A stretch of 64,000 nucleotides of DNA from Halobellus limi (GTDB lineage: Archaea; Halobacteriota; Halobacteria; Halobacteriales; Haloferacaceae), in the NCBI RefSeq assembly GCF_004799685.1, contig NZ_CP031311.1:2294001-2358000 (forward strand), given 5' to 3'. Shown piece by piece: positions 8,621 to 16,763 of the stretch. Below the pieces are notes generated by a model that saw only the letters and a list, made by a program, of their open reading frames with translations, ran no database searches and was not told the origin of the DNA. The translations under genes and the position numbers were made by a program. Position 1 is the first letter of the stretch; each line of letters starts with the position of its first letter.

Positions 8621-9445
8621 TCACCCGCCCGACGCCACGTCCCGCTTCACCTCGTCGGCGTAGGCGTCAGCGAGCCGCGTCGGTTCCGGGAGTTTGTAGC
8701 CGTCACAGAGTCGCTCGACGAGGTCCGTCGCCGTGTCGACCGCGACCCGGTGGCCGGGGCTGACGTAGATCGGGTTGACGATCGGTCGCGAGTCGTACTG
8801 CCGCGACTGGAGCGCGTGTCCGATCCGTTCTCCCGGCTCGGCGTTCTCGACGTCGTCGTCCGCGAGGATCGGCGTCCGCCAGCCCTCCGGCCGCCCGTCG
8901 ACGTCGGCCTCGGGCGTCCCGCAGAGCAGCCCCTTCGCGACGCCGACGCTCGGGATGTCGAGGGTCACGCCGATGTGGGTCGCCAGCCCGGCCTGCCGGT
9001 AGTGGATGCGGCCGCTGCCGTCGAAGACGACGAGGTCCGGATCGCACGTCAGTTCCGCGAAGGCCGCGAGGATCGGCCCGCCCTCGCGGAAGGCCAACAG
9101 CCCCGGGATGTACGGAATCTCTAGGTCGGTCACGGTGTGGGCGCGTTCGATCACCGTTCCGCCGCGGCGGACGACCACGACGCTCACCGCGCGGTCGTCG
9201 AGGAAGGCCTGATCGACGCCGGCGACGAGCGGGAGGGAGGACTCGGCGCTCGGAGACCCGGGAGAGAGCGTCGCCTGTCGGGAGTCACCGCCGGAACCGG
9301 AGTCGCGAAGCGGGCCGACCGCCGCCGGATCGAAGTCGAACTCGTCAGCCCACGTCGCGACTGCGGCGACCTCGCGCTGGAGGGACTCCATCTCCTCGCG
9401 TGTCGCCGAGGCGTCGGGGACGAACGCCGGACGGGCCGGGTTCAT
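8621..9445 (-). CDS. nfi: Endonuclease V (deoxyinosine 3' endonuclease)
   Basis: This 274-residue repair enzyme nicks DNA one base 3' of deoxyinosine. Catalytic-site elements are present: GVDQAF (first Asp), the wedge IPYIPGLLAFREGGP, VFDGSGRIHYRQAGLATHIG (second Asp), and GVAKGLLCG. The length exceeds the roughly 225 residues of bacterial Nfi because of an N-terminal segment and a loop (about 50-75, GDSRQATLSPGSPSAE). The ATG is at 9445. It starts 3 bp after the stop of the rhomboid gene on the same strand, so the two are probably cotranscribed. Confidence 0.92.
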   Translation of the reverse strand: MNPARPAFVPDASATREEMESLQREVAAVATWADEFDFDPAAVGPLRDSGSGGDSRQATLSPGSPSAESSLPLVAGVDQAFLDDRAVSVVVVRRGGTVIERAHTVTDLEIPYIPGLLAFREGGPILAAFAELTCDPDLVVFDGSGRIHYRQAGLATHIGVTLDIPSVGVAKGLLCGTPEADVDGRPEGWRTPILADDDVENAEPGERIGHALQSRQYDSRPIVNPIYVSPGHRVAVDTATDLVERLCDGYKLPEPTRLADAYADEVKRDVASGG

Positions 9446-9448
9446 CGC

Positions 9449-10396
9449 TCAAAACCGTCCGCCGGGGCCGCCCGGTCCGCCCGGCCCACCGGGTCCGCCC
9501 CGACCGCCGCCGAACTGCAGCGACTGCGGGACGCCGACGCGGCCCTTCACGCGGACGCCGTAGGCGAGTCCGACCAGGAGGCCCGCCAGGTGTGCGAGGT
9601 GGGCGACGTTGCCGCCGACGACGCCGCCGCCGGCGGCGACGCCGAACCCGGCGACGATGCTGAACGCGGCGAACCCGAGCGTCAGCACCCACAGCGGCAT
9701 CGGGATGATGAAGTACAGGTACACCTTCAGATTCGGGTTCAACACGGTCAGCACGCCGAGAACGCCCATAATCGCCCCCGACGCGCCGACGACGCCCGCC
9801 CCGAAGGGACCGACCGTGAGAAGCGTCGAGAGCACCTGCGCGAGGCCGGCGACGATGCCCGCCGCGAAGAACAGCGCCGTGAAGCGCTTCGTGTCGAGGT
9901 AACGCTCGACGACCGGGCCGAAGAAGTACAGCGCGATGCTGTTGAACGCGATGTGCGTGAAGCCCCCGTGGGCGAAGATGGACGTGATCCACGTCCAGAC
10001 GTACTCGATGTGTCCGGGCGAGAGCACGAACGCCGCCTGCCAGAGGCTGCTCCGCGGCGACGCGCCGAGGAGCAGGGGAAAGACGAAAAACTGCAGCGCG
10101 AAGGTGACCCACATCACGCCGAGGAAGACGTAGCTCATATTCCCGCGGAAGTACCCCAGGGGGCCGCCAGTGCCGAGAACTCGGTCGGCGACACCCCCCG
10201 AAGTTGATCCGCCGCCGCGGTTCCGGACCGAGTCGTCGAAGCCGCTGTCGAACACTCCGGAAGGATCGTCCCAGTCACCGAGACCCGGGCAGTCGTGGTT
10301 CTCCGGGAGCCGGTGCTCGGCGCAGAAGGTCTGTCCGCACCGTCGGCACTGGTACGGCATATTCTCGTGTGCCCCGCACTCGTCGCAGGTAGCCAT
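9449..10396 (-). CDS. Rhomboid intramembrane serine protease with AN1-type zinc finger
   Basis: This 315-residue membrane protease opens with a zinc finger whose spacing is exactly C-x2-C-x9-C-x2-C-x4-C-x2-H-x5-H-x-C (residues 4-36), as in AN1 fingers. A flexible linker and six or more membrane helices follow. The catalytic serine lies in GASGAIMG and the catalytic histidine in AHLAHLAG. The tail ends in repeated Gly-Gly-Pro units. A TATA-like CTTTTACT on the minus strand (about 10424-10431) supports the ATG at 10396 over a GTG one codon upstream. Confidence 0.92.
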   Translation of the reverse strand: MATCDECGAHENMPYQCRRCGQTFCAEHRLPENHDCPGLGDWDDPSGVFDSGFDDSVRNRGGGSTSGGVADRVLGTGGPLGYFRGNMSYVFLGVMWVTFALQFFVFPLLLGASPRSSLWQAAFVLSPGHIEYVWTWITSIFAHGGFTHIAFNSIALYFFGPVVERYLDTKRFTALFFAAGIVAGLAQVLSTLLTVGPFGAGVVGASGAIMGVLGVLTVLNPNLKVYLYFIIPMPLWVLTLGFAAFSIVAGFGVAAGGGVVGGNVAHLAHLAGLLVGLAYGVRVKGRVGVPQSLQFGGGRGGPGGPGGPGGPGGRF

Positions 10397-10483
10397 CACT
10401 CTCCGTAGTCACGGCGGGAGTAAAAGCCGTTCCCCTCCGTCCGGCGAGGCGTGGCACGGTTCCGACCGTCGTGGTCGGCTGGC

Positions 10484-10615
10484 CTACGTGCCCCGTTCCT
10501 CGGCGTCCTCGTCGCTCGCCTCGTCAGTCGGTGCCTCGTCGTCGTCTCCCGGGGTGGAAGCGCGGGGAACGACCGTCGGGTGAGCGACGCCGAGGCGCGG
10601 TCTACTGGCGGCCAT
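10484..10615 (-). CDS. Putative 43-residue acidic protein
   Basis: A minus-strand ATG at 10615 opens a 43-codon frame ending with TAG at 10484. The product begins MAASRPRLGVAHPTVVP and ends in a strongly acidic tail (DDDEAPTDEASDEDAEERGT), the composition expected of a real haloarchaeal protein rather than a random shadow frame. It lies alone in a 449-bp gap between the rhomboid and pyrophosphatase genes. No domain is recognised and it is short enough to be chance. Confidence 0.4.
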   Translation of the reverse strand: MAASRPRLGVAHPTVVPRASTPGDDDEAPTDEASDEDAEERGT

Positions 10616-10845
10616 CACGCTTGGACGTTGGTCCTCCACCCGCAAAAGATTACCCATACGCATAAATCATCCGTCAGTGCGTCAGGAATTACTGATAGAT
10701 ATACCAGAGGCGGTCGTACCCATCCGGAACAGGATCGAAAGCGACGTCCGAGAGATCCCCACGGGAAACGAGCGAGTGGCGCGAACGTCGGGTGCGGAAC
10801 GCTGAAACGAGCGTTACGCGTGTGTGGTATCGCTGAAACGAACCG

Positions 10846-11379
10846 TTACGCGAAGTTCTCTTCGTAGAGGTCCATCGCGTGCTCGATGGCGTCCTTCGCG
10901 GCCGCGGCGTCGTCCCAGCCGAGCGTCTCCGTCTCTTTGCCCGCTTCGAGGTTCTTGTACGTCTCGAAGAACTCGGCGATCTCGGCCTTCTTTTGGTCGG
11001 TGAGGTCGTCGACGTCCTGCACGTCGTCGTATCGGGGGTCCTCGGCCGGGACGGCGATCACTTTGTCGTCCTTCTCGCCGTCGTCGTCCATCTCCATCAG
11101 CGCGACCGGGCGCGCCTCGATGATACAGCCGGGGAACGTCTGGTCTTCGACCAGTACGAGGATGTCGAAGGGGTCCTCGTCGTCGTAGTACGTCTGCGGG
11201 AGGAAGCCGTAGTCGGAGGGGTAGTGGACGTTCGAGTGAAGCACGCGGTCGAGGACGACGCCCGGGACGTCCTTGTCGTACTCGTACTTGTTCCGCTCGC
11301 CCTTCAGACACTCGACGACGGCGTAGACGACGTCCGGCGCGTCCGGTCCGGTCTCGATGTCTTCCCAGAGGTTCGACAT
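10846..11379 (-). CDS. ppa: Inorganic pyrophosphatase (soluble, family I)
   Basis: This 177-residue cytoplasmic enzyme hydrolyses pyrophosphate to phosphate and drives biosynthetic reactions forward. The family signature DEDPFDILVLVED and the preceding VHYPSDYGFLPQTYYDD carry the metal-binding aspartates, and EARPVALMEMDDDGEKDDK provides the rest of the active site. The length is normal. The ATG at 11379 has a TATA-like CTTTTTGC (minus strand, about 11402-11409) at leaderless spacing. It is divergent from the PadR regulator. Confidence 0.95.
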   Translation of the reverse strand: MSNLWEDIETGPDAPDVVYAVVECLKGERNKYEYDKDVPGVVLDRVLHSNVHYPSDYGFLPQTYYDDEDPFDILVLVEDQTFPGCIIEARPVALMEMDDDGEKDDKVIAVPAEDPRYDDVQDVDDLTDQKKAEIAEFFETYKNLEAGKETETLGWDDAAAAKDAIEHAMDLYEENFA

Positions 11380-11502
11380 ACCAGCAGTGTCGCCGAACGA
11401 GCAAAAAGTCCTTTCGCATCGGTTCGGGCGCACCGGCCGTGAGCCGTGTTCACAACCACCTGAGCGTGGATGTCGGGGGTCGAAGTGCTCTCCACGTACT
11501 CG

Positions 11503-11542
11503 TCGGAGAATATCCAAGTCTGTCGGAGAGTATACAGTTCTG
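11503..11542 (+). repeat. Two tandem 20-bp direct repeats between ppa and padR
   Basis: Unit 1 (11503-11522, TCGGAGAATATCCAAGTCTG) and unit 2 (11523-11542, TCGGAGAGTATACAGTTCTG) match at 16 of 20 positions. They lie in the 294-bp divergent spacer. Their 20-bp phasing is about two helical turns, so they could be a tandem operator. Confidence 0.4.
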
Positions 11543-11643
11543 GCGTCGATCCGCCCCTGTTTCACAGCGCTGATCGATCGAGTACCGCCTCGGACGGCCG
11601 GAATACGAGTGATGAGGGCCATCGAGATCCGCCGTTGGGAAGC

Positions 11644-11652
11644 GTTAAATAT
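11644..11652 (+). promoter_or_regulatory. TATA box of the PadR regulator
   Basis: GTTAAATAT lies 22-30 nt upstream of the ATG at 11674. Confidence 0.5.
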
Positions 11653-11673
11653 CACGGTGACTTTGGCTTCGGT

Positions 11674-12033
11674 ATGTCAGAGGCACAAACAGTTACCGAG
11701 GCAGATAGTGTAGTGCGTGACCTTACGGCGTTCCAGCAGAATATTCTCGTGATCCTCTCGGAGGAACCGATGTACGGACTCGCGATCAAGCGACAGCTCG
11801 AGTCCTACTACGGGACGGAGGTCAACCACGGCCGACTGTACCCCAACCTCGACGACCTCGTCGAGATGGGGCTCGTCGAAAAGAGCGAACTCGACAAGCG
11901 GACGAACCAGTACGAACTCACCGAGGCGGGCCACGACGCGCTCATCGATCAGTTCGACTGGATGTTCGCGAAGTTCGTCGCCGACGACGATCGCGCCGCA
12001 GAGCTCTCGGATCTCGTCGAAACGCACCGATAA
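11674..12033 (+). CDS. PadR-family transcriptional regulator
   Basis: This 119-residue winged-helix protein has its helix-turn-helix at about 18-85 (FQQNILVILSEEPMYGLAIK, NHGRLYPNLDDLVEMGLVEK) and a short C-terminal helix for dimerisation. PadR regulators usually repress a nearby or unlinked efflux or stress gene; the ligand and target here are unknown. The ATG at 11674 was chosen because of the TATA box at 11644-11652 and the family-typical start. The frame remains open upstream to 11470, but that segment is not protein-like. Confidence 0.87.
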   Translation: MSEAQTVTEADSVVRDLTAFQQNILVILSEEPMYGLAIKRQLESYYGTEVNHGRLYPNLDDLVEMGLVEKSELDKRTNQYELTEAGHDALIDQFDWMFAKFVADDDRAAELSDLVETHR

Positions 12034-12045
12034 GCGGCCGTAGAA

Positions 12046-12774
12046 TCAGGGTCCGGGCACGTCGTCGCCGACGTCGTTCACGAGATCGACGCTCTCGGCG
12101 ACGATGGATTCCTGCGCTTCCGACGGCCACGCGTTCCGCCGGTAGTACTCCGTGAGGAACTCCTCTCGCTCGGCCTCGGTAGCGTCGTCGACGCGCTTCA
12201 GGTAGTGGTTGCTCATGAAGTCCGCGAAGGCGCGGACGTTGGCCGCGTGGTCTGAGCCGTACTCCCGCTCGACGGCGTCGACGATCGCCTGGTTCGCCTC
12301 CTCGACGGAGTCCCACTCCGCGCCGTGGTCGGGCCCCGACAGCGAGACCTCCACTGCGCGGTCGGTGTCCTCGATCCGTTCGAGTCGGACGGTGCCGTCC
12401 TCGACCCACTCCTCGGGGTAGAGCACCAGCGTGTCGTCCTCCTGGCGAACGCGAGCGGTGTAGTCGTGGTCGTCGACGAGGTCGTCGCGACGCTCCCGGT
12501 ACGCCTCGGCGGCCGCCTCGACCGCCGCCTCTCTCGCCAGCCGGGTCAGTCGCTCGGCCTCCTCGACGGTCTCTTCGGCCGGGGAATCGACCTCGGCCCC
12601 CGACTCGCCGTCCGTCCCGGTCGACCGCTCCTCGTCCGTTGGCGTCGTCGGTTCTCCGTCGGCCGCGGGCGACCGCTCTCCGCCCGTCTCGGCCGCGATG
12701 ACGTCGTCGTTCTCGGCCGCCGGGCCGCCGCCTCTCTGTTCTCCGTCGTCCACCGAACGTTCCTCTTCAGGCAT
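12046..12774 (-). CDS. Conserved haloarchaeal protein in the rnhA operon
   Basis: This 242-residue acidic protein has a low-complexity Asp/Glu/Thr-rich N-terminus (1-75), then a helical stretch (ETVEEAERLTRLAREAAVEA) and a globular C-terminal region (RVRQEDDTLVLYPEEWVEDG onward). It corresponds to the protein usually labelled rnhA operon protein in haloarchaea, whose function is unknown. Its ATG overlaps the end of rnhA by 8 bp on the same strand, so it is translated from the same message. Confidence 0.8.
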   Translation of the reverse strand: MPEEERSVDDGEQRGGGPAAENDDVIAAETGGERSPAADGEPTTPTDEERSTGTDGESGAEVDSPAEETVEEAERLTRLAREAAVEAAAEAYRERRDDLVDDHDYTARVRQEDDTLVLYPEEWVEDGTVRLERIEDTDRAVEVSLSGPDHGAEWDSVEEANQAIVDAVEREYGSDHAANVRAFADFMSNHYLKRVDDATEAEREEFLTEYYRRNAWPSEAQESIVAESVDLVNDVGDDVPGP

Positions 12775-13363
12775 CGTCGAGCGCCTCGTTCGCTAGTGAG
12801 TCGGCGCGGTCGTTTACCCCTCTCGGTACGTGTTCGAGCGACCACCGCTCGAAGGAGTCGAGCAGTTCCCGCACGCGGACGCGTCGCTCCCGCAGTTCCG
12901 GGTTGTTGGTGTCGTACTCGCCTTTCACCTGCCGGACGATCAGCTGGGAGTCCCCGCGGACGTCGACCTCGTCGAAGCCGTAGTCCCGGGCGGCCGAGAG
13001 CCCCCGTTCGAGCGCCTCGTACTCGGCGCGGTTGTTGGTCGTCTCGCCGATGCGGTCGCTCCCCTCGGCGACGATCCCGTCGCTCGTGACGATCACCCAG
13101 CCGACCGCGGCCGGGCCGGGATTGCCGCGGCTCGCCCCGTCGAAGTAGACGTGCGCCCGTCCGCCCTCGTCGCCGCGGAGAAGCGCGAGGAGGTCCGAGG
13201 GGCGTGAGCCCTGCACCACGACCGTGTCGTCGTAGGCGACGGCGGTCGCCTCGCCCCGCTCGGCGCGCCAGCGCTCGTAGTCGGTGTTTCCCGCCTCGAC
13301 CGCGACGCCGGCGGCTTCGAGCCGTTCGCGCGCGACGTCGGGATCGAGATCTACGCTTGGCAT
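12767..13363 (-). CDS. rnhA: Ribonuclease HI (archaeal)
   Basis: This 198-residue nuclease degrades the RNA strand of RNA-DNA hybrids. The RNase H fold occupies about 68-198 and keeps the four acidic catalytic residues: Asp in YFDGASRGNPG, Glu in NRAEYEAL, Asp in RGDSQLIV and Asp in NDRADSLANEAL. The first 65 residues form an N-terminal extension seen in haloarchaeal homologues. The ATG is at 13363. It overlaps the downstream operon protein by 8 bp. Confidence 0.93.
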   Translation of the reverse strand: MPSVDLDPDVARERLEAAGVAVEAGNTDYERWRAERGEATAVAYDDTVVVQGSRPSDLLALLRGDEGGRAHVYFDGASRGNPGPAAVGWVIVTSDGIVAEGSDRIGETTNNRAEYEALERGLSAARDYGFDEVDVRGDSQLIVRQVKGEYDTNNPELRERRVRVRELLDSFERWSLEHVPRGVNDRADSLANEALDDA

Positions 13364-13743
13364 ATCCGAACAACTGCGGGAACGCGAAAGAAGGGTTCGA
13401 TGTCGGAGCGACCGCTGGTCGACGTGGACGGTCGACCCACCCTGCCGACTCGGCGCGTCGGCCGCGACGGCCCCTACGTGGAACGGCGTACAGTCGGCAC
13501 CCGCTCGCGACGACGGCCCCGTCGTCGCCGTCGGTCCCCCAGCGACGGCCGCTCTCCCGTCGTCGTTTCCCCGCGTCGACGTGCCGAGCGACCGCGACTC
13601 GACGCGGGGCCGTATTCAGATCACGGCGCGAGTGGTCGCTCGTTCGTATATAAACGCTCGTCCGCCGCCGGAGGGCGTCGACGGAATCGACCCCTGATCG
13701 GCGGAGGGTTTAAATTCGTCGAGACAGCGAATATAAAAATGCG
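13364..13743. other. 380-bp divergent spacer between rnhA and the TFB-like gene
   Basis: Open frames in this spacer give Arg-rich products unlike haloarchaeal proteins, and I see no convincing gene. It holds AT-rich promoter-like elements at its right end: TATATAAA around 13648-13655, TTTAAATT around 13709-13716, and AATATAAAAA just before the ATG at 13744. Confidence 0.4.
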
Positions 13744-14727
13744 ATGACACGGCCCACCCGCCAGCGGGAACAGGACGTCGAGAGGACGCGATGGCAGGGA
13801 GAACGCGAGGACGAGGCGGACGAAGCGGAAGACGACATCGACTTCGAGGACATGGACGAGGAGGACCTCGTCCGCACCGGGGACGGCGAACTGATTCACG
13901 AACCGACGGGGATCGTCGTCGAGGAGGAGCAGATCGACCCCGGTCCGGAGTGGCGGGCGTTCAACCACTCCGAGCGCCAGGAGAAGTCCCGCGTGGGCGC
14001 GCCCACGACGCAGACGATGCACGACAAGGGGCTGACGACGACGATCGACTGGAAGGACAAGGACGCCTACGGGCGCTCGATCTCCTCGCGGAAGCGCTCG
14101 CAGATGCACCGGCTGCGGAAGTGGCAGGAGCGCATCCGGACGAAGGACGCGGGCGAGCGGAACCTCCAGTTCGCGCTCTCGGAGATCGACCGGATGGCGT
14201 CGGCGCTGGGCGTCCCGCGCTCGGTACGGGAGGTCGCCTCCGTGATCTACCGCCGCGCGCTCAACGAGGACCTCATCCGCGGGCGCTCGATCGAGGGCGT
14301 CGCCACCTCCGCGCTCTACGCCGCCTGTCGAAAGGAGGGGATTCCCCGCTCGCTGGAGGAGATCTCCGACGTCTCCCGGGTCGACCGAAAGGAGATCGGC
14401 CGGACGTACCGCTACATCTCCCAGGAACTCGGCCTGGAGATGAAACCGGTCGACCCGAAGAAGTACGTGCCGCGATTCTGCTCGGAACTGGAACTCTCGA
14501 AGGAGGTCCAATCGAAGGCGAACGAGATCATCGAGACGACGTCCGAGAAGGGACTGCTCTCGGGGAAGTCGCCGACGGGGTTCGCGGCCGCGGCGATCTA
14601 CGCGGCGTCGCTGCTCTGTAACGAGAAGAAGACCCAGCGGGAGGTCGCCGACGTCGCGCAGGTGACCGAAGTCACCATTCGGAACCGGTACCAAGAGCAG
14701 ATCGAAGCGATGGGCATCCACAGTTAG
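13744..14727 (+). CDS. tfb: TFB-family transcription initiation factor lacking zinc-ribbon cysteines
   Basis: This 327-residue TFIIB homologue should recruit RNA polymerase to TBP-bound promoters. Both cyclin-fold repeats are intact (about 115-210 and 215-325), including the C-terminal BRE-recognition helix region [17 protein letters not shown]. The B-reader-like segment [21 protein letters not shown] is also present. At the N-terminus, where the zinc ribbon should be, the frame reads [20 protein letters not shown] and contains none of the four metal-binding cysteines. The paralogue at 23020-24069 keeps them. The ribbon normally contacts the polymerase dock, so this factor may be specialised. 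Confidence 0.9.
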   Translation: MTRPTRQREQDVERTRWQGEREDEADEAEDDIDFEDMDEEDLVRTGDGELIHEPTGIVVEEEQIDPGPEWRAFNHSERQEKSRVGAPTTQTMHDKGLTTTIDWKDKDAYGRSISSRKRSQMHRLRKWQERIRTKDAGERNLQFALSEIDRMASALGVPRSVREVASVIYRRALNEDLIRGRSIEGVATSALYAACRKEGIPRSLEEISDVSRVDRKEIGRTYRYISQELGLEMKPVDPKKYVPRFCSELELSKEVQSKANEIIETTSEKGLLSGKSPTGFAAAAIYAASLLCNEKKTQREVADVAQVTEVTIRNRYQEQIEAMGIHS

Positions 14728-14751
14728 GCGTCGGGAGCGCCGACGCCGAAC

Positions 14752-14759
14752 CTTCATAT
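14752..14759 (+). promoter_or_regulatory. TATA-like box of nreA
   Basis: CTTCATAT lies 25-32 nt upstream of the ATG at 14784. Confidence 0.4.
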
Positions 14760-14783
14760 CCGTCGGCGACTCAGTACCACGCG

Positions 14784-16052
14784 ATGAAACTGGACGAGTA
14801 CGTCGACCTCGAACGCAACGAGCGGGCGGAGCGTCGGCGACTCGCCGAGGAGAAGTCCTACGACATCCTCGATCACCTTGAGACGTTCCAAGACCGGTTC
14901 GAGGAGACGCTCCAGGGTGACTCGCTGTACGGCGGCGTCTCGCCGTCGATCTTCGTCGGCACCTCGAACTACCCGCGCGTCTCCGCGGGGCTGCTCTCGC
15001 CGGTCGGCCACGACGACGACGCCGAGCGCTTTTCGACCTCCGGTGCGTGGTACGACGAGGGCGTCTCGATCGACGACGTCTTCGCGCGGCGGACGTCGCT
15101 TCTCAACTCCAACACCTCCCGGAAGGTGACGAACGTCGCCGACTCGTGGGACGGGTTTCTGGGAACCCAGCGGGAGGTCGCGATCGCCGACCGACCCGTG
15201 ACGGTCGAGATCGGCCTCGACGAGCGCCCGGACGTCGACCTCGACGTCGGCGTCGAAGACGTCGCGACGCCGGTGGGACCGCGAGCACGCGCCAAGTCCG
15301 CGGACCTCGCAGAGAACCCCCACGTGCCGCGTCTCGTCGAGAAGACGCTGGAGGACGACGACTGGAACGCCGAGGGCGCGATGAACTACCTCTACCGCCG
15401 CGGGTTCGACGTCTACGACATCAACACGATCCTCTCTGCGGGCGCCCTCGGCCAGACCGAACAGCGCCGGCTCGTCCCCACGCGGTGGTCGATCACCGCC
15501 GTCGACGACACCGTCGGACAGTTCCTCAGGGGGCGGATCCGGACGAACCCGGAGATCGACCGGGTGGAGGTCCACCGCAACGAGTTTATGGGCAACGCCT
15601 TCTGGGTGATCCTCGCGCCGGGGAAGTGGGAGTACGAACTCGTCGAGATGAAGGCGCCCGGGAGCGTCTGGAACCCCGACCCCGAGGCGGGGATGTACCT
15701 CGCCGCCGACAGCGAGGGCCGGGAGGGCCGGACGGGCTACGTCGAGGAGACCGCGGGCGCGTACCACGCCGCCAGACTGGGCGTGCTCGAACACCTCGAC
15801 GAGCGCGGCCGGCAGGCGAAGTCGCTCGTCCTGCGGCACGTCTCCGAGGACTACTGGGGGCCGGTCGGGGTCTGGCAGGTCCGCGAGACCGTCCGCGACG
15901 CCTTCGACGACGAGCGCGGGACCGCCGAGACGTTCGCCGGCGCGGTCCGCGGCGTCACGGAACACCTCCCGGTGTCGCTCTCGACGCTCCGCCGCAAGTC
16001 GACGATGGCGGCCGGCCTCCAGACGACGTTCGGCGACTTCGCCCGCCGGTAG
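14784..16052 (+). CDS. nreA: DNA repair protein NreA
   Basis: This 422-residue protein belongs to the archaeal Nre family, which acts in the DNA damage response and interacts with the sliding clamp PCNA. The family pattern is visible through GVSPSIFVGTSNYPRVSAG, SWDGFLGTQREVA, HVPRLVEKTLEDDDWNAEGA, WSITAVDDTVGQ and FWVILAPGKWEYELVEMKAP. The last residues, LQTTFGDFARR, look like a PCNA-interacting peptide, consistent with the known C-terminal PIP motif of haloarchaeal NreA. The ATG at 14784 has a TATA-like box at the leaderless distance. Confidence 0.92.
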   Translation: MKLDEYVDLERNERAERRRLAEEKSYDILDHLETFQDRFEETLQGDSLYGGVSPSIFVGTSNYPRVSAGLLSPVGHDDDAERFSTSGAWYDEGVSIDDVFARRTSLLNSNTSRKVTNVADSWDGFLGTQREVAIADRPVTVEIGLDERPDVDLDVGVEDVATPVGPRARAKSADLAENPHVPRLVEKTLEDDDWNAEGAMNYLYRRGFDVYDINTILSAGALGQTEQRRLVPTRWSITAVDDTVGQFLRGRIRTNPEIDRVEVHRNEFMGNAFWVILAPGKWEYELVEMKAPGSVWNPDPEAGMYLAADSEGREGRTGYVEETAGAYHAARLGVLEHLDERGRQAKSLVLRHVSEDYWGPVGVWQVRETVRDAFDDERGTAETFAGAVRGVTEHLPVSLSTLRRKSTMAAGLQTTFGDFARR

Positions 16053-16162
16053 GCGAGCCGGCTCCGGTCGTCGGGTCGCGAACCGAACGACCGTGGCGGG
16101 GGACACCCTCTCACCCTCGGGTTGGGCGGTACTACTTTAACGGTTCGACGAGACTTACTACC

Positions 16163-16168
16163 GGAGGT
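16163..16168 (+). promoter_or_regulatory. Shine-Dalgarno site deciding the TRAM gene start
   Basis: GGAGGT stands 7 nt before a GTG at 16176. Such a strong site is uncommon among the mostly leaderless genes here, and it fixes the GTG as the start. Confidence 0.6.
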
Positions 16169-16175
16169 CTATACG

Positions 16176-16574
16176 GTGGAAATCTCAGATAAGCTCTTGT
16201 GTCTGTTCAACGCGGATGTTCGTGAGGAAGACGACCGCTACGTCGTCGAAGTGCCGAAACGCGAGGTCGAGACCGGGTCGATCGAACCCGGCGAGGCCTA
16301 CCGCGTCGCTCTCATCTCTCGTGCGGTCGAGTCCGACTCGGAATCGACCGAGACCGAGCGCCCGTCCTCCGAGCCGCAGCCACCGGTCGAGCCCGGAGAA
16401 CTGCGCTACGTGGAGATCGAAGACATCGGCAAACAGGGCGACGGCATCGCCCGCGTCGAGCGCGGCTACGTCATCATCGTCCCCGGCACCGACGTCGGCG
16501 ACCGGGTGAAGATCGAGGTCAGCGAGGTCAAATCGAACTTCGCGGTCGGCGAAGTGATCGAAGAAGAGGTCTAG
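16176..16574 (+). CDS. TRAM-domain protein
   Basis: This 132-residue protein begins at a GTG (VEISDKLLCLFNADVRE). Its N-terminal half (1-50) has a conserved short beta-rich segment. An acidic linker rich in Ser/Glu/Pro follows, and then a C-terminal TRAM domain (about 72-132: LRYVEIEDIGKQGDGIARV, GYVIIVPGTDVGDRVKIEV). TRAM is an OB-fold RNA-binding module found in tRNA-modifying enzymes and in small stand-alone archaeal proteins implicated as RNA chaperones. The gene lies alone downstream of nreA. Confidence 0.85.
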   Translation: MEISDKLLCLFNADVREEDDRYVVEVPKREVETGSIEPGEAYRVALISRAVESDSESTETERPSSEPQPPVEPGELRYVEIEDIGKQGDGIARVERGYVIIVPGTDVGDRVKIEVSEVKSNFAVGEVIEEEV

Positions 16575-16602
16575 ACTCCGGCCGCGCCGAACTGACGGCG
16601 CG

Positions 16603-16635
16603 ACGGCGCCTCGCAGAACGCCGTCTCGGCGCCGT
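16603..16635. terminator. Candidate hairpin after the TRAM gene
   Basis: ACGGCGCC (16603-16610) pairs perfectly with GGCGCCGT (16628-16635) around a 17-nt loop, about 28 nt after the TRAM gene stop. There is no U-tract. Confidence 0.3.
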
Positions 16636-16763
16636 TCGACACCGGTTCTCGCACTCGCAGAACGTGTCGATGACACACCGAGAGCGGTCGCTCGGACGGC
16701 CGGGACGAGGGGGCCCGAGCGTCACCGAAAAACTGTTTTGTGAGTTGCGGATGAACGTCGACT

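Noticed and set aside
13400-13747. Plus-strand frame upstream of the TFB-like gene (115 codons).
   Set aside because: The Arg-rich low-complexity product overlaps the probable promoter of the tfb gene and has no haloarchaeal acidic bias.
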